This document shows positions 1-7,426 of a DNA stretch of 64,000 nucleotides, piece after piece. The translations under genes and the position numbers were made by a program. The stretch's first letter is position 1, and every line of letters starts with the position of its first letter. The stretch comes from CAYOUV01 sp964407265 (lineage in GTDB: Bacteria; Chloroflexota; Anaerolineae; Anaerolineales; Villigracilaceae), in the NCBI GenBank assembly GCA_964407265.1, contig CAYOUV010000003.1:1-64000 (forward strand), given 5' to 3'. The notes beneath the pieces are model-generated. The model saw nothing but the letters and a program-made list of their open reading frames with translations, searched no databases and was not told where the DNA came from.

Positions 1-587
1 ATCATCGGGCACAGGATGCGGTTGGAGATGAAGCCGGGCGAGTCGTTGGCCTCGACCGGTTCCTTGCCCATCCTGCGGCAGACGTCCAACGTGGTCCGGG
101 TCACCTCGTCCGTGGTGGCCAGCCCGCGGATGACCTCCACCAGCCGCATCAGCGGGACCGGGTTCATGAAATGCATGCCGATCACCTGCTCCGGGCGCTG
201 GGTGGCTGCGCCGATCTTGGTGATGCTGATCGAGGAGGTGTTGGAGGCCAGGATCGCCCCCGGGCGGGCGGCCGCGTCCAGGTCGCGGAAGATCTTCAGC
301 TTCAGTTCGGGGTTCTCGGTGGCGGCCTCGACGATCAGGTCGGCCTTGGCAACCTCGTCCAGGGACGGGACGTAACTGATCCCATCGGCGGCTGCCTTCT
401 GGTCCGCGGTGATCGTCCCCTTCTCAACCAGTTTCGCAGTTGACTTGGCGATGGTCAGCCTGGCCTTCTCGAGCGCCTCGGGCGCGACGTCCATGCAAGT
501 GACCTGGTAACCGCAGGTGGCAGCCACCTGGGCGATGCCATTGCCCATCGTCCCGGCGCCGGCCACGAAGATGTGTTTGATGTCCAT
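1..587 (-). CDS. 3-hydroxyacyl-CoA (3-hydroxybutyryl-CoA) dehydrogenase, 5' part
   Basis: Only the first ~195 codons are in the window; the gene runs off the left edge. The start ATG is at 587-585. The last codons of the upstream thiolase (GAATTGGAG) act as its Shine-Dalgarno site, so the two genes are translationally linked, 2 bases apart. The N-terminus has the NAD-binding Rossmann motif GxGxMGxGIA at residues 10-19, NTSS near 118, and the catalytic-histidine segment GMHFMNP near 140. The family oxidises L-3-hydroxyacyl-CoA to 3-ketoacyl-CoA with NAD(P) in beta-oxidation, or the reverse in butyrate formation. Next to a thiolase this fits a short-chain acyl-CoA pathway. Substrate chain length cannot be told from the fragment. 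Confidence 0.93.
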   Translation of the reverse strand, partial: MDIKHIFVAGAGTMGNGIAQVAATCGYQVTCMDVAPEALEKARLTIAKSTAKLVEKGTITADQKAAADGISYVPSLDEVAKADLIVEAATENPELKLKIFRDLDAAARPGAILASNTSSISITKIGAATQRPEQVIGMHFMNPVPLMRLVEVIRGLATTDEVTRTTLDVCRRMGKEPVEANDSPGFISNRILCPM

Positions 588-589
588 CT

Positions 590-1795
590 CTACTCCAATT
601 CGACTGCCATGGCCACGGCTTCCGCGCCGCCCAGGCAGAGCGAGGCGATGCCGCGCTTCAGGTCACGCTGTTTGAGAGCATAGATCAGGGTGGTCAACAC
701 GCGCGCGCCGCTGGCCCCGATCGGGTGACCGAGCGCGATTGCGCCGCCGTTGACGTTGACCTTGTCCCAGTCCCAGCCCAGGTCGGCCAGGGCGTAGCCG
801 TCGGCCAGCACCTGCGCGGCGAAGGCTTCGTTCAATTCGATCAGGTCGACCTCCTTAAGCGTCCAGCCAATTTTATCCAGCAGCAGCGGCATGGCGTAAG
901 CGGGGGCGGCGAACAGGTATTTGGGTTCGACGGCAGCTTGCGCGTAGCCAACGATGCGCGCCAGGGGCTTGAGCCCATTGGATTCAGCATAAGCGCGGCT
1001 GGCCACTACCACGGCTGAGGCCCCATCGTTCAGGCCGGGCGCGTTGCCGGCCGTGACCTTGCCGCCTTCCTTGAAAGCCGGCCTGAGCTTGGAGAGTGCC
1101 TCGAGCGAGGTGTCGCGCCGCGGGCCCTCGTCGGTGTCGACGACCGTGACCTGGCCCTTCCTGCCGGGGATCTCGACCGGGACGATCTCGTCCTTGAAGC
1201 GACCGGCATCCATGGCAGCAATTGCCTTCTGGTGGCTCTGGTAGGACAGTTCGTCCATCGCTTCGCGGCTGACGCCGTATTCCTCGGCGATGAACTCGGC
1301 TGCCATACCCATGCTCCAGTCTTCAAAGGGATCCCACAGGCCGTCCTTGAGCAGGGCGTCGGTCAGCTGCGCATGGCCAAAGCGCAGCGCGCCGGTACGA
1401 CCGTCCACCAGGTACGGCGCGCGGGACATCGATTCCATGCCGCCAGCGACGAACAGTTGCCCGTCCCCGGCCTTGATCGCTCCGGCTGCCAGCATGACGG
1501 CCTTCAGGCCCGAGCCGCAGACCTTGTTGATGGTGGTCGCGCCGACTGAGGCCGGCAGTCCCGAAAAGATGGCCGCCTGGCGGGCGGGTGCCTGACCCAG
1601 CCCGGCCGGGACGACGCAGCCCATCAGCACCTCGTTGATCTCGGCCGGTTCCTGCAGGCCGGCGCGTGCGACGGCTTCCTTGACCACAATCGCGCCCAGT
1701 TTTGGCGCGGGCAGGCTGCTCAACCCGCCCTGGAAGCGTCCGCCGGCGGTGCGCACGGCGCTCAGGATGACGGGTTCGAATTGAGAATCGCTCAT
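590..1795 (-). CDS. acetyl-CoA C-acyltransferase (thiolase)
   Basis: A 401-residue thiolase, normal length. It condenses or cleaves 3-ketoacyl-CoA and acetyl-CoA in the cytoplasm. The nucleophilic Cys93 lies in NKVCGSGLK. LNEAFAAQ, the GHPIGASGAR histidine motif and a C-terminal SLCLGGAEA motif with the second Cys are all present; the last differs slightly from the common CxGGGxG form. I chose the ATG at 1795 rather than an in-frame start 63 bases upstream because GGAGG sits 7 bases before it and the extra 21 residues look non-coding. It heads an operon with the 3-hydroxyacyl-CoA dehydrogenase. Acetyl-CoA acetyltransferase is the likeliest role, but broader 3-ketoacyl specificity is possible. 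Confidence 0.95.
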   Translation of the reverse strand: MSDSQFEPVILSAVRTAGGRFQGGLSSLPAPKLGAIVVKEAVARAGLQEPAEINEVLMGCVVPAGLGQAPARQAAIFSGLPASVGATTINKVCGSGLKAVMLAAGAIKAGDGQLFVAGGMESMSRAPYLVDGRTGALRFGHAQLTDALLKDGLWDPFEDWSMGMAAEFIAEEYGVSREAMDELSYQSHQKAIAAMDAGRFKDEIVPVEIPGRKGQVTVVDTDEGPRRDTSLEALSKLRPAFKEGGKVTAGNAPGLNDGASAVVVASRAYAESNGLKPLARIVGYAQAAVEPKYLFAAPAYAMPLLLDKIGWTLKEVDLIELNEAFAAQVLADGYALADLGWDWDKVNVNGGAIALGHPIGASGARVLTTLIYALKQRDLKRGIASLCLGGAEAVAMAVELE

Positions 1796-1880
1796 TTGTT
1801 TTCCTCCACGTGATTTCCCCAGGGATGATTTTCGGTTGACAAAGGTGAAATCCTTCACTCACAATTCTATCAGAAATCAA

Positions 1881-1905
1881 ACCCCCTCTCCGTTTGGAGA
1901 GGGGT
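1881..1905 (-). terminator. hairpin terminator after the DUF3048 lipoprotein gene
   Basis: On the minus strand CCCCTCTCC and GGAGAGGGG pair around a four-base loop AAAC, followed by GTTTGATTT. It lies 12 bases past the stop of the 1917-3563 gene. The CCTCC-AACCCCTCTCC form is simple and may recur in the genome as a small palindromic repeat. Confidence 0.6.
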
Positions 1906-1916
1906 TGGAGGTCAGG

Positions 1917-3563
1917 CTATTTGGCGCCGGCCGGAGCGTAAAAGCGCAGTTTCCAGATTCCCGGCGTCAGCTCGCTGACTGTCGTTGCCGGTGTGACCAG
2001 GTGAACCCAGCTCTGCCCGGGTTTGAGCGCGAAGGGATTCCCGTTTGCGTCCAGGAAGCGGATCGGGCGGCGCAGCCCGGTCGATTTTTCGTAGTTGCCG
2101 CTGACGGTTGTCCAGGTGACATCGTACTTTTGCCCGTCGCGGAAGACGACCGCCTTGCCCTTTTCACCGCTGCCCAGCCGGATGTCGATGATGTAGGGAT
2201 TGATGACGGTGTGCGCGGCGTAGAGCACGATCACGTTCGAATAGGCCAGCTGCTGGCCGTTCAAGCGGTCGAGCGCCGGGCGGAAATTACCCGAGCCGTC
2301 GGCCAGGTCTTCGTAGCGCAGGTACTCTCCCGAGGCCGCATCGTACTTCCATTGTGACTGGTTCAGGAAGCTGTAGTAGACCTGGATTTCATCGGCCGGA
2401 GCGCCTTGGGCGAGCGGCTGCTCGGAAAACAGGTTGCCTGTGTAGTTGAAGTTGTCGCTCGGGCGCTTGTTTTCTTCGGCGATTTTTTCCAGACGGGTCA
2501 CATCCAGCATGGCGCTGTTGATGTCCCCCCCGTCATTGCCGAAGACCATCGCGCAGCCGCGCAGTTGGGCGCGGATCTGCTCGGTGGCGCTGGCGTAGAT
2601 CAGGCACGAATTCTGGAAGGCGTCGCGGATGTAGACGTACGGCAGGCGTCCGGAGCGTACCGGCCCGACGTCGGCCGCGCCCGCCTGGTTGCCGGAGACT
2701 TCGGCCAGCGAGGTACCGGCCGGCGCCAGGAAGCCAGCATCCCAGCTCTGGTCGTCCTGAGTGACTGTGAAGGCGGCCGTGCGACCAGTGGACGGATCGG
2801 CGTCGCTGTCCCGCTGGTCGTTGCCCGCGTTGGCGCTGGTGAATAGCAGGCCGTCTGGTTTGACGAATTCGAGCACATATCCCCCGCCCTGCGAGACGTT
2901 GAAGCCGTAGTATCCGTTCAGGTCTGTAGAGGTATCCGCGACCAGACTCCCCGTGGCGGCATCATACAAATTGACGCACACCCCACCGAGGCCGGGCTCA
3001 TCCGGGTCCTGCAGGCCGTTGCCATTTTTATCGAGCCAGACGCGGTTTCCGAGCAGGGTATCAGTCTGCTCGAACGGTTCACTACGCACGGCGCAGCTGC
3101 CTTTCAGTTCAGGCCCGCGCTGCGGAAAGTCGCCGTAGAAGGTGGCCAGGAAGCGCGTCATGCCCTCGGCGATGTACAGCTCGAAGACCCAGGGCGCGTA
3201 CGACAGCCCGGCTTGCGGCCGAGCCGAGGGCGGGAAGTTGGTGATCGAGACCAACACTGCCGGAAGATCCAGCAGCGCTGGGTCGCTGACGGGCAGGCCG
3301 GTCAGCGGGTTGTAACCGGTCGGGAAACTGTCTGGCCCGACCTGTTCTGGCTGTGAGGTCGGCTGCGCGGGCTGCTGGGTGGTGGGCGGATCCAGGGGCT
3401 GGCCCGCGGGTGCTTCGGTTTGGCTCTGTTCGGGTAGGTTTAGGGCAGATGTGCTCTGTTCAGCCGGCGGAGTGGGAGTCCATTCGCAGGCGGACAGTAC
3501 CAGGGCAGTGACAATTAGCAGGGCAAACAATAAATACCCTGCGCGATATTGATAAGATTTCAT
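1917..3563 (-). CDS. DUF3048 lipoprotein with an inserted SdrD B-like domain
   Basis: A 548-residue secreted lipoprotein. A signal peptide ends in the lipobox LVLSAC with Cys26, followed by a Gln/Pro/Thr-rich linker to about residue 80. Residues ~84-150 (YNPLTGLPVSDP, then RPQAGLSYAPWVFELY) match the N-terminal part of DUF3048 (YerB family). At ~171-281 comes a separate Ig-like module with GNRVWLDKNGNGLQD and DLNGYYGF, as in SdrD B-like domains. DUF3048 then resumes at ~298 with VGPVRSGRLPYVYIRDAF and continues to its C-terminal domain. So the B-like domain is nested inside the host domain. DUF3048 proteins are extracytoplasmic and of uncertain function. The start has AAAGGA upstream. The gene is monocistronic, ending at a hairpin. 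Confidence 0.85.
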   Translation of the reverse strand: MKSYQYRAGYLLFALLIVTALVLSACEWTPTPPAEQSTSALNLPEQSQTEAPAGQPLDPPTTQQPAQPTSQPEQVGPDSFPTGYNPLTGLPVSDPALLDLPAVLVSITNFPPSARPQAGLSYAPWVFELYIAEGMTRFLATFYGDFPQRGPELKGSCAVRSEPFEQTDTLLGNRVWLDKNGNGLQDPDEPGLGGVCVNLYDAATGSLVADTSTDLNGYYGFNVSQGGGYVLEFVKPDGLLFTSANAGNDQRDSDADPSTGRTAAFTVTQDDQSWDAGFLAPAGTSLAEVSGNQAGAADVGPVRSGRLPYVYIRDAFQNSCLIYASATEQIRAQLRGCAMVFGNDGGDINSAMLDVTRLEKIAEENKRPSDNFNYTGNLFSEQPLAQGAPADEIQVYYSFLNQSQWKYDAASGEYLRYEDLADGSGNFRPALDRLNGQQLAYSNVIVLYAAHTVINPYIIDIRLGSGEKGKAVVFRDGQKYDVTWTTVSGNYEKSTGLRRPIRFLDANGNPFALKPGQSWVHLVTPATTVSELTPGIWKLRFYAPAGAK

Positions 3564-3598
3564 TGGAAAAGATTTCCTTTTGATTGAGAACCATGCGC

Positions 3599-4090
3599 TT
3601 AGCCGCGGTCCTCGTCCCAGGCCGTACGGATACGGCGGTAGGTTTCCTCTAAAGTTTCAGGCAGCACGCGCACTTCGCCCACGGTCGACATGAAATTGGT
3701 ATCCCCGGCCCAGCGCGGCACGATGTGGATGTGCACGTGGTCCGGGATGCCGGCCCCGGCGACTTCGCCCACGTTGGCACCCAGATTGAAGGCCTGCGGG
3801 TTGTAGACTTTGCGCAATATCCGCATACAGCGCGTGGCCAGTTCCATCATTTCAGCCCGAATTTTTGGGTTAAGTTGCTCGAAGTCCGGCTTATGAGCGA
3901 ACGGGACGACCATCAGATGGCCGCTGGTATACGGGTAACGGTTGACGATCACAAAGGCTCGCTTGCCGCGGAAGATGATCAGATTCTCTCGATCGTCCTT
4001 TTGTTTGGGCAGGCTGCAAAAGATACAACCGTCTTCGTTTTCTTGATTTTCAATGTACGCCATGCGCCAGGGTGACCATAAATGTTTCAT
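3599..4090 (-). CDS. HIT family hydrolase
   Basis: A 163-residue histidine-triad protein. The N-terminal KHLWSPWRMAYI and a CIFC pair (a zinc-knuckle start) are typical of the Ap4A-phosphorylase-like branch. The catalytic HVHIHIVPRW lies near residue 119. The family hydrolyses or phosphorolyses nucleotide phosphate bonds (dinucleoside polyphosphates, nucleoside phosphoramidates) in the cytoplasm. There is no Shine-Dalgarno site. A TATTAT box ends 6 bases before the ATG, which suggests a leaderless transcript. Its exact substrate cannot be assigned. Confidence 0.93.
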   Translation of the reverse strand: MKHLWSPWRMAYIENQENEDGCIFCSLPKQKDDRENLIIFRGKRAFVIVNRYPYTSGHLMVVPFAHKPDFEQLNPKIRAEMMELATRCMRILRKVYNPQAFNLGANVGEVAGAGIPDHVHIHIVPRWAGDTNFMSTVGEVRVLPETLEETYRRIRTAWDEDRG

Positions 4091-4096
4091 GCTTTA

Positions 4097-4102
4097 ATAA
4101 TA
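4097..4102 (-). promoter_or_regulatory. -10 box for a leaderless HIT transcript
   Basis: TATTAT on the minus strand is followed by TAAAGC and then the ATG at 4090, so transcription would begin at or next to the start codon. No convincing -35 is visible. The box sits in a short palindrome (GCTTTA-TTAT-TAAAGC). Confidence 0.45.
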
Positions 4103-4186
4103 AAGCATTTATTTGATTTTATCAGTGATGGAAAAGTTGCAAAATAGGAGTTTAGTCCGGTCTGGGCTATATTTGCTTGTTTAACA

Positions 4187-4224
4187 ACAAAAAGATGACC
4201 GATCTGTTCCGGACATCTTTTTGT
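4187..4224 (-). terminator. terminator after the NBR1-Ig lipoprotein gene
   Basis: An 11-base perfect inverted repeat (ACAAAAAGATG at 4187-4197 against CATCTTTTTGT at 4214-4224), 20 bases past the stop at 4244. On the minus strand the distal arm is T-rich and continues as TTGTTTAA. Confidence 0.75.
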
Positions 4225-4243
4225 TCGTAATTGGGATGTCGGG

Positions 4244-5263
4244 TTATTTCAAGGTGATCTGGAGCGTGAAGACCTGTCCGAAGACCTGGCCTGCGGAGGT
4301 GGCCATCTGCCAGGAACTGCTGATCGTGGCACCTTTCGTCCCGCTGGGGGCGACCATGTCCTTCAACGTGATGGCCGCGGTTGAACCGGCGCCGACTTTC
4401 TGGCGGATTTTTGTGGTGTCTGATCCGAGCAGGTCGCCGCCGACGAAGGTGATCTTGTAGTCGCTGGCCCAGGCGCAGGTCCCGGTATTCTTGACATTGA
4501 AGGTCGTATTGAACGTGTCACCTGAGCTGAATTCGGGACCGGCTGGATCGGTCACGATCGACAGCAGGGCGGCATCATAGCAGCCGGCTGGGCCGGAAGG
4601 GACAGTGGCGCTGGCGCTTGCTCCGGGCAGTGCAATGGAGATGGTGAAAACCGCTCCGAAGAGCGTTCCGCTGTCGGTCGCCATCTGCCAGTTGCTGGTC
4701 ACCGTCCCGAAGCCGTTCGGGGCGACCATCGGCAGCGAGATTTCCGCTGCGTAACCGGCGCCTACCTTCTGGCGGATCTTGGTGGTGTCCGAACCGAACA
4801 GGTCTCCGCCGATAAAGGTGATCTTGAAATCGCCATTCCAATCGCAGGTGCCGGTATTCATGATGCGCCAGGTCTTGGTGAACTTGTCGCCGGGCTTCAT
4901 GGCCGTGCCTGGCGGGACCGTCACATCGGCGATCAGCGCAGCGTTATAACAACCGTTGGCGGTGGCCGGATCGACCGGGAACGACGTAGGACCGGCAAAG
5001 GTTGGGGAGGGCAGCAAAGCTTCGAGGGTCGCCGGCGGACGCGGAGTGGGGCTTGGCGCAGGCGTATCACTCGGGGTCGGCGTATCGCTCGGCAGCATGA
5101 GAGCTGTCTGGGTATAATCCACCGCAATCGTCTGGGCGGCTTGCGTAAAGAGCAGGGGAACGTCCTGCGTGGGAACCGGCGTATTTGATGGGCCGCAAGC
5201 GCTGGACCCAAGCATCAATACGATTAAAATGCTAAAATACGGTAGCCAGGATTTTGTATGCAT
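4244..5263 (-). CDS. lipoprotein with two NBR1-type Ig-like domains
   Basis: A 339-residue exported lipoprotein. The signal peptide ends at GSSAC (Cys23). A linker rich in Thr/Pro/Ser (SDTPTPSDTPAPSPTPRP) leads to two copies of an Ig-like domain at ~105-215 and ~225-339. Each contains the pattern F.KTW/FNVKNTGTC.W, then GGDL.GSDTTKIRQKVGAG and WQMAT..G..FG.VFT, as in the Ig-like domain first described in NBR1. The two copies are close at DNA level, pointing to a tandem duplication. Bacterial versions are surface or secreted and probably structural or adhesive; no enzymatic residues are seen. GGAG lies just before the start. It diverges from xseA. Confidence 0.85.
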   Translation of the reverse strand: MHTKSWLPYFSILIVLMLGSSACGPSNTPVPTQDVPLLFTQAAQTIAVDYTQTALMLPSDTPTPSDTPAPSPTPRPPATLEALLPSPTFAGPTSFPVDPATANGCYNAALIADVTVPPGTAMKPGDKFTKTWRIMNTGTCDWNGDFKITFIGGDLFGSDTTKIRQKVGAGYAAEISLPMVAPNGFGTVTSNWQMATDSGTLFGAVFTISIALPGASASATVPSGPAGCYDAALLSIVTDPAGPEFSSGDTFNTTFNVKNTGTCAWASDYKITFVGGDLLGSDTTKIRQKVGAGSTAAITLKDMVAPSGTKGATISSSWQMATSAGQVFGQVFTLQITLK

Positions 5264-5344
5264 TCATACTCCTTGGTGGATTAGCCATTTTACTCTGATT
5301 ACTGGCCCTGACACAGGTTCTTGCATAAAGATTTCTAAAACGAC

Positions 5345-6568
5345 ATGTCCCAACCATCCCTTTTCCAGTCCGCTCATTGGTCCGTCTCTGATCTGACCCG
5401 CTATTTGCGCCGTCTGTTGGAGGGCGATGAAATCTTACAGGATGTCTGGGTCCAGGGTGAAATTTCGAACCTGTCGCGACCCTCTTCCGGGCACATGTAT
5501 TTCACGCTCAAGGATGCAAACGCCTCCCTGCGGGCTGTCATGTGGCGGGGGGAGGCAGCCCGTTTGCGCCTGACCCTGCAGGACGGCATGGCCGTCGAGG
5601 CGCACGGCAAGATCGGTGTCTACGAAGTTGGCGGTCAATACCAACTCTACGCGGATTTGATCCAGCCGGTGGGCGAGGGTGCCTTATATCAGGAATTCCT
5701 GCGCTTGAAAGCCATGCTGGAAGCGGAGGGTTTGTTCGACCCGGAACGCAAGCGCCAGCCCCCGGTCCTGCCCGGGCGGATCGGCATCATCACCTCGCCG
5801 ACCGGCGCCGCCCTGCGCGACATGCTCAACACCCTGCGGCGGCGCTATCCGCTGGCCGAGGTGATCCTCTCCCCGGCTCCCGTACAGGGCGTTGAAGCGC
5901 CTGCTGCGATCGTTTCCGCGCTGGAGGCGCTCAACCGGCTGGGGTCGTTGGATGTGATCCTGCTGGCGCGCGGCGGCGGCTCGATCGAAGATCTGTGGGC
6001 CTTCAACGACGAACGCGTGGTGCGTGCCGTGGCAGCCTCGCGGTCGCCGATTATTACCGGTGTCGGTCACGAGACCGATTTCACCCTGGTCGACTTTGCC
6101 GCTGACCTGCGTGCGCCGACGCCAACCGCAGCTGCTGAACTGGCCACTCCCTTCACCCTGGCCGATCTGGAATCCGGTGTGGATGCGTACGCATCCCGCC
6201 TGCAAGCCACGCTGACGGACAGGATCACAGGTCAGCGTGCTGAGCTTGAAAGCCTGAATGCGCAAATGCGTTTTTACTCCCCGCTGCGCCGCATCCAATC
6301 GGACCGCCAGCAATTGGACGATTTGGCTCGCCGCAGTCTGTCCGCAAGCCTGCATCGTTTGTCCATGGAGCAATCCCAGGTCAAGGGGATCCAGAAGCGC
6401 CTGGAAGCGCTTAATCCATTGGCGGTGCTGTCTCGCGGATACGCTGTTGTCACCAAATCCGCGGACGGGCAGTTGATTTCAAGCGTCAAGCAAGCGGGTC
6501 CCGGCGACGAATTGCAGGTGCGCGTCAGTGACGGCGAATTCGATGTTTCTGTAACCGGAGAGAAATAG
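5345..6568 (+). CDS. xseA: exodeoxyribonuclease VII large subunit
   Basis: A 407-residue protein, normal length for XseA. It has an N-terminal OB-fold (VQGEISNLSRPSSGHMYFTL), then the catalytic domain with GRIGIITSPTGAALRDML, ARGGGSIEDLWAFNDE, and GVGHETDFTLVDFAAD..APTPTAAAE, then a coiled-coil C-terminus and the final LSRGYAVVTK segment. With XseB it degrades single-stranded DNA from both ends to oligonucleotides in the cytoplasm. It is the first gene of a three-gene plus-strand run (xseA, xseB, DUF212). No clear Shine-Dalgarno precedes the ATG. Confidence 0.97.
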   Translation: MSQPSLFQSAHWSVSDLTRYLRRLLEGDEILQDVWVQGEISNLSRPSSGHMYFTLKDANASLRAVMWRGEAARLRLTLQDGMAVEAHGKIGVYEVGGQYQLYADLIQPVGEGALYQEFLRLKAMLEAEGLFDPERKRQPPVLPGRIGIITSPTGAALRDMLNTLRRRYPLAEVILSPAPVQGVEAPAAIVSALEALNRLGSLDVILLARGGGSIEDLWAFNDERVVRAVAASRSPIITGVGHETDFTLVDFAADLRAPTPTAAAELATPFTLADLESGVDAYASRLQATLTDRITGQRAELESLNAQMRFYSPLRRIQSDRQQLDDLARRSLSASLHRLSMEQSQVKGIQKRLEALNPLAVLSRGYAVVTKSADGQLISSVKQAGPGDELQVRVSDGEFDVSVTGEK

Positions 6569-6595
6569 CCTCCCCTTTTTTCGAAAGGAGCACTT

Positions 6596-6835
6596 ATGCC
6601 CAAAGCGACCACACCCAAAGCAGTTGAAGAACTTAGTTTCGAAGAAGCTTTCACCGAATTGGATGCCGTTGTCAGTCTGCTCGAAAACGAACCGCAAGCG
6701 CTGGATGAGGCCATGAAACTCTTCGAGCGAGGCCAGGCATTGGCCAGGCGCTGTTCCGCACTGCTCGATCAGGCCGAGCTTAAGCTGCGCCAGTTGTCCG
6801 GAGATGCCCTGGTCGAGCTTGAATCCGTGGACTGA
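6596..6835 (+). CDS. xseB: exodeoxyribonuclease VII small subunit
   Basis: A 79-residue all-helical XseB. The conserved SFEEAFTELDAVVSLLENE and LDEAMKLFERGQ segments are clear. It binds the C-terminal region of XseA and is needed for exonuclease VII activity. GAAAGGAG lies 6 bases before the ATG. It sits 27 bases after xseA and 2 bases before the next gene, so the three are probably one transcript. Confidence 0.96.
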   Translation: MPKATTPKAVEELSFEEAFTELDAVVSLLENEPQALDEAMKLFERGQALARRCSALLDQAELKLRQLSGDALVELESVD

Positions 6836-6837
6836 AG

Positions 6838-7290
6838 ATGAATCTCGGCGCAATCTTTTCGAATAAAGTATTGATCAGCGCAATGACGGCCTGGCTGATA
6901 GCGCAGATCATCAAGCTGCCACTGGAATATCTGCGCACCCGACGCTGGAATTGGGCCATTCTGCTCAGCGTTGGCGGGATGCCGAGTTCGCATTCTGCGC
7001 TGGTCACTGCCACCACGCATGGGATCGGTTTGTGGGCCGGGTTCGATTCACCGCTTTTCGCGCTTGGTGTGGCGATCACCATGGTCGTAACCTATGATGC
7101 TACCGGAATCCGTCGACAGGCTGGGATTCATGCTCAACGCATTAACCTCTTATTCGACGAACTATTTAGCGGTCATGCCGTTGATGAAAAAGATTTGCGT
7201 GAGGTGTTGGGACATACACCGCTCGAGGTGGCAGGTGGAGTCCTGCTTGGAATCGTTGTACCAACAGTGATCTGGCTGTTTTGGCGCTAG
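6838..7290 (+). CDS. divergent PAP2 family (DUF212/YuiD-like) membrane protein
   Basis: A 150-residue integral membrane protein. The sequence GGMPSSHSALVTA (near 44) and the later DATGIRRQAGIHAQ..N are the hallmarks of the DUF212 family, which resembles acid phosphatases of the PAP2 type. The His of HTPLEV and the C-terminal GVLLGIVVPTVIWL helix also fit. Related proteins are thought to act on phospholipid or prenyl phosphates, but no activity is firmly assigned. It starts 2 bases after xseB and is likely co-transcribed. A hairpin terminator follows. Confidence 0.9.
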   Translation: MNLGAIFSNKVLISAMTAWLIAQIIKLPLEYLRTRRWNWAILLSVGGMPSSHSALVTATTHGIGLWAGFDSPLFALGVAITMVVTYDATGIRRQAGIHAQRINLLFDELFSGHAVDEKDLREVLGHTPLEVAGGVLLGIVVPTVIWLFWR

Positions 7291-7325
7291 CTTGGCACCA
7301 AGCGAACATGGCAATTCCATCCTCA

Positions 7326-7360
7326 ATTGCTCCTGCTGCCAGTGGGGGCAATTTTATTTG
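7326..7360 (+). terminator. intrinsic terminator after the xseAB-DUF212 operon
   Basis: AATTGCTCC pairs with GGGGCAATT (one G-T) around an 11-base loop and is followed by TTATTT. Confidence 0.65.
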
Positions 7361-7426
7361 GGATAATCCCTTGCATGTCTGCGCTTGGTTTTAGGTGTAA
7401 GATCACTTTATAAAGGAGATTCGCTT

